A stretch of 64,000 nt of DNA from Phycisphaerae bacterium. GTDB taxonomy: Bacteria; Planctomycetota; Phycisphaerae; Tepidisphaerales; Tepidisphaeraceae. This document shows, piece after piece, positions 8,245 to 17,371 of the stretch. Each line of letters opens with the position of its first letter. The first letter of the stretch is position 1. The notes beneath the pieces are model-generated. The model saw only the letters and a list, made by a program, of their open reading frames with translations, did no database searches and was not told the origin of the DNA. The DNA lies in contig BPJO01000001.1 of the NCBI GenBank assembly GCA_026004655.1, positions 248,001-312,000 of the forward strand. Reading direction: 5' to 3'. The translations under genes were made by a program, and so were the position numbers.

Positions 8245-8567
8245 ATAATCCTTCCCCACGTCGGAATCTGATACCCCTTCTGACGGGAACATGTCTGTCC
8301 GTCGGGTTAATGGTCGTTGCCATTTGGATCTGGTTTGATGCCAGCGACTTGGCTTTGCGTTCGGAACATCCGGACGTTCTTCGATGGGCCGCACGGTCGC
8401 TGGCGATCGCTGCGGCTTCCGGATCGCAGATCATTATCCTGTCTCTGGTCGTCGGTCGGTTGTATGAACACCGTCCGTTCCATGACATGTTGAAATTGAC
8501 CGCTTCACTGATCTGTTGTCTATCGGCTGTGATCGCAGCAGCACTGGGTCTGGCGGCGCAAGGATAA
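8241..8567 (+). CDS. Small membrane protein, three helices, 108 aa
   Basis: The protein has three hydrophobic helices: about residues 9-31 (LLTGTCLSVGLMVVAIWIWF), 48-69 (IAAASGSQIIILSLVVGRLY) and 81-105. There are no recognisable motifs. It begins at the ATGA shared with the preceding TPR membrane protein and is followed 58 bases later by the large TPR lipoprotein on the same strand. The three probably form one operon for an envelope function. No family could be assigned. Confidence 0.65.
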   Translation: MNNPSPRRNLIPLLTGTCLSVGLMVVAIWIWFDASDLALRSEHPDVLRWAARSLAIAAASGSQIIILSLVVGRLYEHRPFHDMLKLTASLICCLSAVIAAALGLAAQG

Positions 8568-8625
8568 CGAATCTCCGTCGAACAGGTTTTAACACCGACC
8601 GGATCAGGGTAAACTGAATCACGTG

Positions 8626-11043
8626 ATGAGACCCCCCCACCCATTCGCCGCAGCATTTTTTCTCGTTCTGGTATCGTGTTCGATCGTTCGGTCGTCGTCC
8701 CAACCGACGGTCGACCTCACTGAACGATGGTTGGACGTGGCAGAGATATGGTCGAACCATGAACAGATGGTTCCAGCAGCCGAGGCGTTGCTCGATGCGG
8801 CGACCCCTTTTATTACCGACCAACCACGTCTTCAACGACGGGCCATCGATATCACCCTCCGACTCGGAGACCGGGACAAAGCCCTTGCGCTTCTTAACGC
8901 CTATCGCAAACTTGAACCCAATGACCAGTTGGCCCAGGTGCAGACCATTGATCTTTTGGTGGACGGCATGCAAACGGCTGATGCGCGAAAACAGTACCTA
9001 TCCCGGATTCTTTCCTCCCAAGCCGTTCATCGAAATGTTCGTTCTCACGCGGGGATCAAGCTCTTTTCGGTCCTGACCGACATGGGGGACGATCTTGGGG
9101 CAACCGAGGCGTTGAACCGAGCTCTGCTTTTGAACCCCTACAATCCCCGGGCTTTGCAGTTGCGGGTTGAACAACTATTTCGGTCGGGTGCACCGGCCGA
9201 GAAACGTACTGCAGCACTGGTCAATCTTCTGAAAAGCAACCCGATGCAGCCTGCGGTGATTTTTTCCATCGCGGAAGAACTGGCTCGCTGTGGGGCGGAT
9301 GAACAATCCGTTTTGCTTTATCGTTCCGGGTTTGAAATCACCCGGTCATTGGGCATGACGCCCGACGCACAGGATCTGACACATCTTTCCGCTTTATTGT
9401 TGGCGCAGGGCAAATACCCCGAGGCAGCCTCGATCGCCACGATGGCAACGCAACTTGCACCTTCGTCACCCAACGCCTGGTTCATGCGGGTGATGGTCGA
9501 GATGCAGGCCGGTAATGAATCTACTTTTGCCTCAGCGCTCTCGGACGCCAGATCCGCCTTGATCCGCAATCTCATGGTCCTCCACCGGTTGATCGACCCC
9601 CAAGCGCCGGAAGTTACCGACCAGACGCCTGCGGTGCTTCCTGATGTCCGCAACGACGCCAGATCACTCGAAGTTTCCAGCGATCTAGCCAGAACGTACA
9701 CGACCGCACTCGGGGACTACGCTTGGCTGGATGCTTATTTTTCCGGACATCCGATCGATCCTGCGGTTATGGAAGCGCTGACCATTCTCACGGGAGAAAA
9801 CAGCGTCCTTGTCACCCGACTACAGGGATTCTCGGCCTTGAAGAATCAACGCACGGACGAGGCCAAAGTCAAACTTTCTGCCATTGCGGATCGTGATCCT
9901 CTTGCAAAAGTAGGAATGACCGCGATCCGGCTCGGACAAGGCGAATCCCGCGAGACGATACTTCAAGAAGCTTCCGAACTTCTTTCACAGATGCCCCTGG
10001 GAGTTTGGTCTTCAACGGTTCGATATTCCCTTCGAGACTTGGGCGCGATTCCCTTTTCCAACCCGGATAAATCCGAAGTCGTAAACCAAGCATCCAAACT
10101 ACCTGAAAAGTGGCTGACATTCGCGCAAACACCGGGCAATTTTTACCTCATGGAACTCAGACCGCTCAAAGTAGGTATTGCCGTGGGTGAACCCATGCTC
10201 CTCAGACTGCGCGTTCAGAACGTCAGCGATTTTCCGCTGGTGATCGGTCCCGGCGGGGTTCTGGATCAATCGGTCGCGATCGATGCCCAGGTCAAAGGAC
10301 CTCTGGAACAATATTTTCCCGGGGTCACTTTTGCCAAACTTTCCTCGGATCTTGTCCTTGAACCCAAACAAAGTACCTTTGCAATCGTCCGGATTGATAC
10401 CGGTGAACTAGGGAGTTTTTTCCAGAGTCTGCCCCATCTTCCGCTTTCGGTTTATTCCTCAGCAATCAGCAATCCCCGACTCGTCCAGCAGACACAAGGA
10501 TTGACCGTCGTACCCGGTCCCGGCGGGTTTCGAGCTCAAGGCGAAAGCGTGATCGACCGTCCATCCGTCGCGTTACAACGACAGGACGTTCGTCAGAAAA
10601 TCGATGACCAACTCAAATCCACTGATCCTGCTCAACGATTGTCCGGCTATCTGTCTCTGATCGGAAACATCCGTGTGATTCAGAACACCCCCCAATCCAC
10701 TCCCGAGCAGAAAGAGGTCGCAGCGCAAGGACAAACGATGCTAGACGACGCCTTTGCGTCCGAATCCGATCCGTTTGTCCGTGCACTGGTGATGCTTCAA
10801 CAGTTAACGGTGCTGACCGATCCCCAAACGGTAGAGAACCACGTGCGGACGATGCTCCAATCATCTGATCTGCAGACCCGTTTGACAGGTTGCATTGTCG
10901 GATCGCAACTCAAAGAAGATCAGCGTAAGTCGTTGTTCCAAGAGATCGAAACCGATCCGGATGAGTCTGTTCGTAAAATCGTTTCAACCCTGTTGAAGCT
11001 AAAAGATCCTGCACCCGCCACGACAATTTCTGAATCGGAATAG
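8626..11043 (+). CDS. Large exported TPR protein, probable lipoprotein
   Basis: This is a protein of about 805 residues with a signal peptide whose hydrophobic core ends in VLVSC, a plausible lipobox (Leu-Val-Ser-Cys near residue 18). Residues ~30-330 show tetratricopeptide periodicity (WLDVAEIW, AAEALLDAA, ALNRALLLNPYNPRALQLR, KYPEAASIATMATQLAPSSP). The second half is less repetitive, with beta-rich segments around PLKVGIAVGEPMLLRLRVQN, and the C-terminal 150 residues return to helices (HEAT- or TPR-like). It probably scaffolds protein interactions in the periplasm or at the outer membrane. ATG 8626 is preferred over the GTG at 8623. It is last in a plus-strand run with the two membrane proteins before it. 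Confidence 0.75.
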   Translation: MRPPHPFAAAFFLVLVSCSIVRSSSQPTVDLTERWLDVAEIWSNHEQMVPAAEALLDAATPFITDQPRLQRRAIDITLRLGDRDKALALLNAYRKLEPNDQLAQVQTIDLLVDGMQTADARKQYLSRILSSQAVHRNVRSHAGIKLFSVLTDMGDDLGATEALNRALLLNPYNPRALQLRVEQLFRSGAPAEKRTAALVNLLKSNPMQPAVIFSIAEELARCGADEQSVLLYRSGFEITRSLGMTPDAQDLTHLSALLLAQGKYPEAASIATMATQLAPSSPNAWFMRVMVEMQAGNESTFASALSDARSALIRNLMVLHRLIDPQAPEVTDQTPAVLPDVRNDARSLEVSSDLARTYTTALGDYAWLDAYFSGHPIDPAVMEALTILTGENSVLVTRLQGFSALKNQRTDEAKVKLSAIADRDPLAKVGMTAIRLGQGESRETILQEASELLSQMPLGVWSSTVRYSLRDLGAIPFSNPDKSEVVNQASKLPEKWLTFAQTPGNFYLMELRPLKVGIAVGEPMLLRLRVQNVSDFPLVIGPGGVLDQSVAIDAQVKGPLEQYFPGVTFAKLSSDLVLEPKQSTFAIVRIDTGELGSFFQSLPHLPLSVYSSAISNPRLVQQTQGLTVVPGPGGFRAQGESVIDRPSVALQRQDVRQKIDDQLKSTDPAQRLSGYLSLIGNIRVIQNTPQSTPEQKEVAAQGQTMLDDAFASESDPFVRALVMLQQLTVLTDPQTVENHVRTMLQSSDLQTRLTGCIVGSQLKEDQRKSLFQEIETDPDESVRKIVSTLLKLKDPAPATTISESE

Positions 11044-11226
11044 ATCCCCGCAGAAAAAATCACCGGTCATCCGTTGTGGCTCCTATCCTTACCGGGGCTG
11101 GTGCGCGTTTGATATGACAAAACCGCACTCAGTGGCATTTTCGAAGGAAAACTTCGCAAAAAAATAATTTTTCCCCCAGAGGGTGATGCGCGAATGAAAG
11201 CCCCAAGGTGACGTACGAACGGTCTT

Positions 11227-12759
11227 TCAAACAATTTCGTGGGCGGGTTTGGGGGTATCGTCCCGGATCGTTTGTTGCTTGGCTTGATTACCGTCAAAGG
11301 AAAACAACATCATCTCATCATCAATCCGGGCCTGAAGGTGACATGGACGCTGCCAAATTTTCCAGAGATTCTTCAGGGTTTCGATGGCATATTTGATTTC
11401 GATGTCCAAACCGTTGTGCTGGTGCGCCAGATACAATTCCCCACGGTTGTTGTAATTCCCATCGACCACGTAAATGAAAGGCCGGCCGAGATTGGTTAAA
11501 CGATACAGAAGGCTTTGTCGGATCCGTTTGGGATCCCGACTGACAATCCTCAACTGACCGGTGTGAGGATCTCGTCCGTAATGATAATATCGGTTTTTCT
11601 CGATGAACTCATCGGTCATGAACTCGTCAATGAACATCACGTCGTTGTAAAGCCGACGTACTTCAAAGATTTTTTCTCGACCCAGACCCAGACCCTTGTC
11701 CCATTTTTGTTTTTCTCCCAATCGGTCGGCCAGTTCATAATCCGCACCGAATCGACCCTTGTTCCATCGGTCTTCGATATCGCGGAACAGTTCCACACCG
11801 ATTTTGTAGGGATTGAATCCGCCAGGAGGCATGTGAACTGTCCCCGAATGATGATCGGCATAATCAATGACCTCGGCGCTTTCAAGGAAGTGCGTGGTCA
11901 TCAGCTTGCTATGCCAGTAGGTCGCCCACCCTTCGTTCATGACTTTGGTCATTCCCTGGGGCGCATAATAGTAAGCTTCTTCGCGAATGATCGACAGGCA
12001 ATCGGCCTGCCAGTCTTCGAGTCGAGCATTTTCCAGTAGAAATAAAAGTACATCCCGAGTGGGTCGAACCGGAAAAGCCTTTCGTGATCGTTCGGCCTGT
12101 TCCCGACGTTTTTTGGTTTCGGCTTCGATCGCGTCCGGAGGATTGATCCACCGATCCATGTAGTCCTTGGCCTGAAACCGGGAGTTCTCCGGTTCGGAAG
12201 ACCGGTCCGGAGGATCATGACGGGTCGGCTGACGCTTCATGAAAACCGAATAAGGGTCGATCTGATCCTCCAAACTGATGCAGACATCTAGCCATCGTTC
12301 GACCGTGTCGTATCCGTGCTTTTCAATGTGTTTACGGACACGCGTGGAATGATTGGCCATTTCGTCCATCATTTTGCGATTGGTCTGAGAGAACCACAGA
12401 TTGTTCTTGAAAAAATCGCAATGGGCATAGACGTGCGCGATCACTAGTTTTTGATCCACCAGGGGATTGGATTCCTGGAGATAGGCGTAGCACGGGTCAT
12501 TGTTGATGACCATCTCGTAAATACGTCCCAACCCGTAAAAATGCTGTTTACGAAGACGTTCATACTCCATCCCCCATCGCCAGTGCGGGTATCGCTGGGG
12601 GAAACCCCCGTAAGCCGCGATCTGGTTCATTTGCTCGTAATCGCACATCTCGAAGATCGTTTCGTAAAAATCCAGTCCGTAGGAACGAGCCTGTTCCCGG
12701 ATCTGTTTCTTGGCAGCGAGCAATTCGGGAGGAAATGGGATCAAGGTATGAGAAGGCAT
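11227..12759 (-). CDS. spoVR: SpoVR family protein (YcgB)
   Basis: This is a full-length SpoVR/YcgB protein (510 residues). The N-terminal blocks YGLDFYETIFEMCDYEQMN and IYEMVINNDPCYAYL, the central REEAYYYAPQGMTKVMNEGW with ATYWHSK, and the C-terminal LAHQHNGLDIEIKYAIETL are all hallmarks of the family. The biochemical role is not established. In Bacillus it affects spore cortex formation, and in proteobacteria ycgB is co-regulated with yeaG and yeaH in stationary phase and nitrogen stress. Here it is the last gene of a minus-strand yeaG-yeaH-spoVR group, with one plus-strand gene intervening. The ATG at 12759 has no strong ribosome site but matches the family start. Confidence 0.95.
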   Translation of the reverse strand: MPSHTLIPFPPELLAAKKQIREQARSYGLDFYETIFEMCDYEQMNQIAAYGGFPQRYPHWRWGMEYERLRKQHFYGLGRIYEMVINNDPCYAYLQESNPLVDQKLVIAHVYAHCDFFKNNLWFSQTNRKMMDEMANHSTRVRKHIEKHGYDTVERWLDVCISLEDQIDPYSVFMKRQPTRHDPPDRSSEPENSRFQAKDYMDRWINPPDAIEAETKKRREQAERSRKAFPVRPTRDVLLFLLENARLEDWQADCLSIIREEAYYYAPQGMTKVMNEGWATYWHSKLMTTHFLESAEVIDYADHHSGTVHMPPGGFNPYKIGVELFRDIEDRWNKGRFGADYELADRLGEKQKWDKGLGLGREKIFEVRRLYNDVMFIDEFMTDEFIEKNRYYHYGRDPHTGQLRIVSRDPKRIRQSLLYRLTNLGRPFIYVVDGNYNNRGELYLAHQHNGLDIEIKYAIETLKNLWKIWQRPCHLQARIDDEMMLFSFDGNQAKQQTIRDDTPKPAHEIV

Positions 12760-12872
12760 GGCATTTGCCTCAACAGGTCAAAAGAAACGTTTGATATGAG
12801 TGTTGTATAACTCATCGTTACAAGACAATATATCAAACAAGGGCAAAACCGGTCTGTTTTTTTATCAAGGGT

Positions 12873-13478
12873 ATGATGAAACTAATCCAATCTCTGCTGC
12901 GATTCCTGGCCATGGAACGGGGAAAATGTGTCGGTCTGTACAAAAAACTCTGTCGTCCGGACGGTACGGAATACGCGATGTTTCTGAAAAAACACGGGAA
13001 GTTGTATTCCATCGGAGAAGACTGTTCGATTCTTACGTCCTGCAACATTACTGATCCTCATTACGTACGACTAGGCAACAATGTTCGTCTCAGTACTTGT
13101 ACGTTGATCGGGCACGACGGTTCGGTGAACATGCTCAACCGGGCTTTCGGGTTGAAGCTCGATTCCGTGGGCAAGATTGATATCAAGGATAATGTATTTG
13201 TAGGTTATCACGCGATCATCATGCCGAACGTGACGATTGGTCCCAACGCCATCGTGGCAGCTGGCGCCGTCGTCACCAAGGATGTTCCCCCTAATACCAT
13301 TGTCGGAGGAATTCCTGCCAAGCCGATCGGAAAAGTGGACGAATACGTCGAACGTCTTAAAACCCGGAATGCTCAATATCCCTGGGCAGAACTCATCCGC
13401 CAACGTCAGGGAACTTATGACCCACGGATCGAACCCGAGCTGAAACGACTTCGTCAGAAATACTTTTATGAAATCTGA
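12873..13478 (+). CDS. Hexapeptide-repeat acyltransferase (left-handed beta-helix)
   Basis: This is a trimeric left-handed beta-helix acyltransferase of the maltose/chloramphenicol O-acetyltransferase type. Hexad repeats run from about residue 45 to 150 (IGEDCSI, LGNNVRL, IKDNVFVGYHAIIMPNVTIG, then PNAIVAAGAVVTKDVPPNTI). The terminal hexapeptide motif VGGIPAKPIG is the acyl-CoA-binding signature. A 40-residue N-terminal helical part and a charged C-terminal tail flank it. It likely acetylates a sugar, perhaps in surface polysaccharide; the acceptor is unknown. It lies on the opposite strand between spoVR and yeaH, divergent from spoVR. Two ATGs (12873, 12876) adjoin, preceded by AAGGGT. Confidence 0.85.
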   Translation: MMKLIQSLLRFLAMERGKCVGLYKKLCRPDGTEYAMFLKKHGKLYSIGEDCSILTSCNITDPHYVRLGNNVRLSTCTLIGHDGSVNMLNRAFGLKLDSVGKIDIKDNVFVGYHAIIMPNVTIGPNAIVAAGAVVTKDVPPNTIVGGIPAKPIGKVDEYVERLKTRNAQYPWAELIRQRQGTYDPRIEPELKRLRQKYFYEI

Positions 13479-13523
13479 TCCGAATCACCTCCTGTCTGGG
13501 GGGGGGTATACGATGATTCCGTT

Positions 13524-14621
13524 TTAGTGTCCTTTTCCGAAGAACGTTTTGATCGAGTCATAAATATCGTCCTTGGAATTGACCCGACTGGTCAGCAGTT
13601 TCTCATGTCCCCGGAGATGTTCGTGCAGGGTGTTGATGAAATTGCCACTACCATACGCGCTAGCGACCTGGCAGTAACCGAACATATTGGCCACCGGCAG
13701 AAGCTGTTCCTTGATGATCCTGACACATTCCCGGTTATCCGATTCCGAACTGTTGTCACCGTCGGAAAAATGAAATAGATAAATGTTCCATTCGCTCGGC
13801 TGATAGTGGGCATCGATCAGTTGTTTGGCGAGTTTGTAAGCCGAACTGATTTTGGTCCCCCCGTCCTCACGGAGATGATAAAAGGTCTGTTTATCCACCT
13901 CTTTGGCGTTGACGTCATGCACGATGTAACGTGTTTCGATCCCTTCATAATTCTTACGAAGCCATGTGTCGATCCAAAAGCTTTCCAACCGGACGAGTTC
14001 TTTCTGCTCTTCGCCCATCGACCCGGAAACGTCCATCATGAACACGATCAACGCGTTACTTTGGGGTGCTTTGATTTCTTTCCAGCTCCGGTAACGGATG
14101 TCCTTTTTCTCGGGGATGATCAACGGATTGCCCGGATCATAGGTGCCGAGCATGATCTGACGCTTAAGGGCTTCTTTGAAGGATCGTTTGAAATGCCGGA
14201 GTGAATCCGGTCCGACCCGTCGGAGTGAGCTGTAACGCTCTTTGATGGTGGTGATTCGGTGAGCACCTTTGGGTTCGATACGGGGCAGTTTGAGTTCCTC
14301 CCCCAAAAGTTCGGCTAGTTCGTCCAAGGTCAAATCGACTTCCATGAGGTGTTGACCGGGTTGTTCTCCTCCCTGACCTTTTCCTTGTCCCTGACCGGGG
14401 ACGGGTTGGCCTTCTTCGCCTTCACCGGAACCGATCCCGCCGGAATTGTCTCCGTACCGGAAGTTCGGCAGTTCGATCGATCGGACAGGGATCGAGATCA
14501 GGTGTTTGCCTTCCTTTCCGATCAACTCACCCTTGGAAAGAAACTTTCGTAAGTCGTCGCGGATACGTCCTTTAACGATCTGTCGGAATCGTTGATGATC
14601 TTTTTCGATTTTGAGAATCAC
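13524..14621 (-). CDS. yeaH: YeaH/YhbH family protein (DUF444) with VWA-like domain
   Basis: This DUF444 protein is 365 residues long. It starts with the family signature IEKDHQRFRQIVKGRI, then has a Gly/Gln-rich linker (about 58-90), then a von Willebrand A-like domain with a metal-adhesion motif D197-x-S-G-S in FMMDVSGSM. The late blocks REDGGTKISSAYKLA and YLFHFSDGDN are characteristic. In enterobacteria it pairs with the YeaG kinase in stress and nutrient-limitation responses, and it is presumably a kinase partner or target. Its start is 13 bases downstream of a small membrane protein gene and it lies in the same operon as yeaG. Confidence 0.93.
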   Translation of the reverse strand: MILKIEKDHQRFRQIVKGRIRDDLRKFLSKGELIGKEGKHLISIPVRSIELPNFRYGDNSGGIGSGEGEEGQPVPGQGQGKGQGGEQPGQHLMEVDLTLDELAELLGEELKLPRIEPKGAHRITTIKERYSSLRRVGPDSLRHFKRSFKEALKRQIMLGTYDPGNPLIIPEKKDIRYRSWKEIKAPQSNALIVFMMDVSGSMGEEQKELVRLESFWIDTWLRKNYEGIETRYIVHDVNAKEVDKQTFYHLREDGGTKISSAYKLAKQLIDAHYQPSEWNIYLFHFSDGDNSSESDNRECVRIIKEQLLPVANMFGYCQVASAYGSGNFINTLHEHLRGHEKLLTSRVNSKDDIYDSIKTFFGKGH

Positions 14622-14634
14622 GAAATCACCCTCA

Positions 14635-14871
14635 TTACGATTCGGTTGGACGTTTGATCAGTAGCCACAATCCCAGTAGAACCACGGCTGCGCTTCCGAT
14701 CAATCCGACCAGAGTTCCCGGCCAGGCCTGTTGGGAGGCGTCTAGGAAATTGACTCGAGCGGGCATCAGATGCCGAATCCATCCGATCCAGGGATCGGTT
14801 ACCCAGAAAAAGCATGCCCCCAACAGTCCGAGTAGAATCAATACCAGCGCGGATCGTGTACTTGTCATCAT
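14635..14871 (-). CDS. Small membrane protein embedded between yeaG and yeaH
   Basis: This 78-residue protein has two hydrophobic helices: residues 8-24 (LVLILLGLLGACFFWV) and 52-71 (GTLVGLIGSAAVVLLGLWLL). The first contains LLGAC, which could act as a lipobox, but WVTDP follows directly, so a membrane anchor is more likely. No family is recognised. It sits 54 bases after yeaG and 13 bases before yeaH on the same strand, so it is probably co-transcribed with them. Enterobacterial yeaG-yeaH has no such gene between, so this may be a lineage-specific membrane partner of the YeaG/YeaH pair. Confidence 0.65.
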   Translation of the reverse strand: MMTSTRSALVLILLGLLGACFFWVTDPWIGWIRHLMPARVNFLDASQQAWPGTLVGLIGSAAVVLLGLWLLIKRPTES

Positions 14872-14925
14872 GTTTTGTTACTCATTCTCGGACCGGTACT
14901 TCGCGGGGTTTCCGGACGGGTTGGA

Positions 14926-17001
14926 TTAACCATCCTGTTTCGAGTCACCCCGGGCAAAGATACTGGCCACGTAATTCAGTACATCGGTTGCACTGACTTC
15001 GTTGTAACCGAAGTATTTGATCAGACGTTGTTTAACCACGTCGATTTTCTGCTGGGTTTCGTCATCGACGACGCTGCTGACGAGATTCTTGAGTTTGATC
15101 GTATCTCGTTGGTCTTCAAACAGCTTCAGTTCCAGCGCCTTGAGAAGTCGAGCATTGGTGTTGTATTCGAACTTTTTCCCGTCCAACGCCAGGGCACCGA
15201 TGTAGTTCATGATCTCCTGACGGAAGTCGTCCTTGCGACTTTCGGGGATATCGATCTTTTCTTCGATCGATCGCATCAGACGTTCGTCGGGGTCTTCGTC
15301 ACGTCCGGTATAACGGTTGCGTACGCGTTCGTGCTGGGTGTAAGCGCGGACGTTTTCGATGTAGTTGGCTGCCAGGCGTTTGATGGCGTCTTCGTCGGCG
15401 CTGATCGCCCGCTGGACTTCGCCTTTGATGATGTCTTCGTACTCTTCACGGACCACCGCCAGCAGCTCGCGGTATTCTTTTTTCAATTCCTCATCGGTGA
15501 TCAGCGAGTGATGAGACAGACCACTTTCCAGTTCGTTCATCACCATGAAGGGGTTGATGGTTTTTTCGACCTGGGCCTGATGAGAAACCAGCGCGTTGCT
15601 GATTTTGTCCTGGATGTATCGGGGGCTGATTCCCTGCATTCCTTCGCGGGGGGCTTCTTCTTTTAGTTCCTTGATGCTGTCCTCGGTAAAACCCGGAATC
15701 GATTTGCCATTATACAGTTTGAGTTTCTGGAGTTTGGTGATTCCGGCCTTTTTGGGTTCACTCAGGCGTGTCAATACCGCCCACATCGCAGCCACTTCGA
15801 CGGTATGCGGTGCGATGTGAACGCCTTTGATCCGGTCTTTGCCGAAATCCTTATTATAGATTTTGATTTCATCATCCAATCGAGTGTTGTAGGGAACATC
15901 GATCTTGATGGTCCGGTCACGAAAGGCTTCCATCATCTCGTTGCCTTGGAGTTTTTTGTATTCCGGCTCGTTGGTGTGCCCCAGAATCACCTCATCGATG
16001 AACGTCTGGGCGAACTTTTTGGGTTTGATGACGTGTTCCTGAGAAGCACCCAGCAGGTCGTACAAAAACGCCACGTCAAGCTTGAGGACTTCGATGAACT
16101 CGACAATGCCACGATTGGCGACATTGAGTTCGCCGTCGAAGTTAAACGCCCGGGGGTCTGAATCGGACCCGTACTCGGCGATTTTGCGGTAGTTGATATC
16201 GCCGGTCAGTTCCGTCGAATCCTGATTTTTTTCGTCCTTGGGTTGGAAAGTACCGATGCCTTTTCGGTCTTTTTCGGAGAGAATCAGGCGTTTGACCTTG
16301 ACGTGGTCCATGACTTTTCGCCATTCTCCGTCGTACATTTCCATCAGATCGGCCATTACCTTTCGGCAGAAGGGGCAGATTTCGGGGTAAAGCTGGATAC
16401 GTCTTCCTTCCGGGAGCGTACTGTTGATCTGCGCCAGGACCTCGGCCCGGGCTTCCTGGGGGATCAAGAGCAACGGTTCCTCGTGCATCGGGCAATCAAC
16501 ATAGTGCTCACCCTCATCGGTTCCCATCTTGTGAGGCAGACGCCAACTGAAGGTGTAAAGCTTGCCCTCTTCGGTCCGGCTATACCATTCCAGACCTTTT
16601 TTGAGCAACCGAGCGATGGTGGATTTGCTGGACCCGACCGGTCCGTGCAACAGCAGGATTCGTTTTTCGGTTCCGTACCCCTGGGCAGCGGATTTGAAAA
16701 AATCGACCAGCTGCATCAACGGTTTTTCGAGTCCGTAGATGGCATCGGCCCCTTCTCCGATGGGGTCGGAGAAGAACTTGTATCGTTTCATCTCCTGTTT
16801 GAACTGGGTAAAGGTTTCGACGCCGAACGACGTGATCATGTCGTAAACCCGTTGAAATGCATTCCGGGCTATCGCCGGGTTTTCCTGAACCATGTCCAGA
16901 TATTCCCAGAAGGATCCCTCCCAATGCTGTTGACGGTACGAGGATGTATCGATCTTCTTTTCGATGATGGCTGCGAGCGAACTGGATTTGCTAAGCGGCA
17001 T
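14926..17001 (-). CDS. prkA: PrkA-type serine protein kinase (YeaG)
   Basis: This is a 691-residue AAA+/PrkA protein with the P-loop at about 118-128 ([13 protein letters not shown]) and the PrkA-specific blocks [27 protein letters not shown] and [10 protein letters not shown]. The C-terminal PrkA domain (about 420-680) has [18 protein letters not shown]. YeaG/PrkA is reported as a serine kinase and also as a possible Lon-like AAA+ protein, and acts with YeaH in stationary-phase and nitrogen stress. The start at 17001 is supported by GAGGT six bases upstream on the minus strand. It is the first gene of the yeaG-small membrane protein-yeaH set, with spoVR further downstream. A 9-bp inverted repeat lies about 75 bases upstream. 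Confidence 0.95.
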   Translation of the reverse strand: MPLSKSSSLAAIIEKKIDTSSYRQQHWEGSFWEYLDMVQENPAIARNAFQRVYDMITSFGVETFTQFKQEMKRYKFFSDPIGEGADAIYGLEKPLMQLVDFFKSAAQGYGTEKRILLLHGPVGSSKSTIARLLKKGLEWYSRTEEGKLYTFSWRLPHKMGTDEGEHYVDCPMHEEPLLLIPQEARAEVLAQINSTLPEGRRIQLYPEICPFCRKVMADLMEMYDGEWRKVMDHVKVKRLILSEKDRKGIGTFQPKDEKNQDSTELTGDINYRKIAEYGSDSDPRAFNFDGELNVANRGIVEFIEVLKLDVAFLYDLLGASQEHVIKPKKFAQTFIDEVILGHTNEPEYKKLQGNEMMEAFRDRTIKIDVPYNTRLDDEIKIYNKDFGKDRIKGVHIAPHTVEVAAMWAVLTRLSEPKKAGITKLQKLKLYNGKSIPGFTEDSIKELKEEAPREGMQGISPRYIQDKISNALVSHQAQVEKTINPFMVMNELESGLSHHSLITDEELKKEYRELLAVVREEYEDIIKGEVQRAISADEDAIKRLAANYIENVRAYTQHERVRNRYTGRDEDPDERLMRSIEEKIDIPESRKDDFRQEIMNYIGALALDGKKFEYNTNARLLKALELKLFEDQRDTIKLKNLVSSVVDDETQQKIDVVKQRLIKYFGYNEVSATDVLNYVASIFARGDSKQDG

Positions 17002-17074
17002 AGGACTACCTCGATCTCAATATCCCAGACAGATCCAACGACCGGGGGTTGGTACACCGGTATTGAACGAAAGA

Positions 17075-17109
17075 CGATCTGTTAAAGTTAAGACCTAGGA
17101 AACAGATCG
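17075..17109. promoter_or_regulatory. Inverted repeat upstream of prkA, possible operator
   Basis: CGATCTGTT (17075-17083) and AACAGATCG (17101-17109) form a perfect 9-bp inverted repeat with a 17-base gap, 75-110 bases upstream of the prkA start. There is no T-run, and the spacing suits a dimeric regulator on two helical faces or a leader stem-loop. Function is inferred only from position and symmetry. Confidence 0.4.
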
Positions 17110-17332
17110 GTTCGTGGGGTTTGGATCAGTCTGTCATTTCAAAGAACGTCTGGAGGATGAAAACGAATCAACCATCCCGCCCTGTGCGGCCTATGATTAT
17201 ACGTCATCGCCTCCATGCGATGCAGTTTGTGACACGATTCACGGTTGGTTGGATAAAATGAATCATGTCCAAACGAATTGAAAATACAAAGTACCGATCG
17301 GACAATGAGAAGTAAATAAAAATCGGTCGAGT

Positions 17333-17349
17333 TTTCTGATTTTCAGAAA
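17333..17349. promoter_or_regulatory. 17-bp palindrome ahead of the peroxidase gene
   Basis: TTTCTGA, three T, TCAGAAA form a perfect 7-bp inverted repeat whose end is 23 bases before the start codon of the glutathione peroxidase gene. It could be a repressor site or a small leader hairpin just above the ribosome site GGGAG. I know no regulator with exactly this site. Confidence 0.35.
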
Positions 17350-17371
17350 CTTCATTCGCAGGGAGTGTTTT

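Larger units (their letters stand above)
17002..17371. other. Divergent regulatory region between prkA and glutathione peroxidase
   Basis: This is a 370-base gap between divergent genes with no convincing reading frame. It holds two symmetric elements described separately (17075-17109 and 17333-17349). I could not identify a confident -35/-10 pair for either gene. Confidence 0.5.

Noticed and set aside
14875-15666. A 263-residue plus-strand open frame opposite prkA
   Set aside because: It is a hydrophobic-looking shadow of the PrkA gene, which has clear family motifs on the minus strand.
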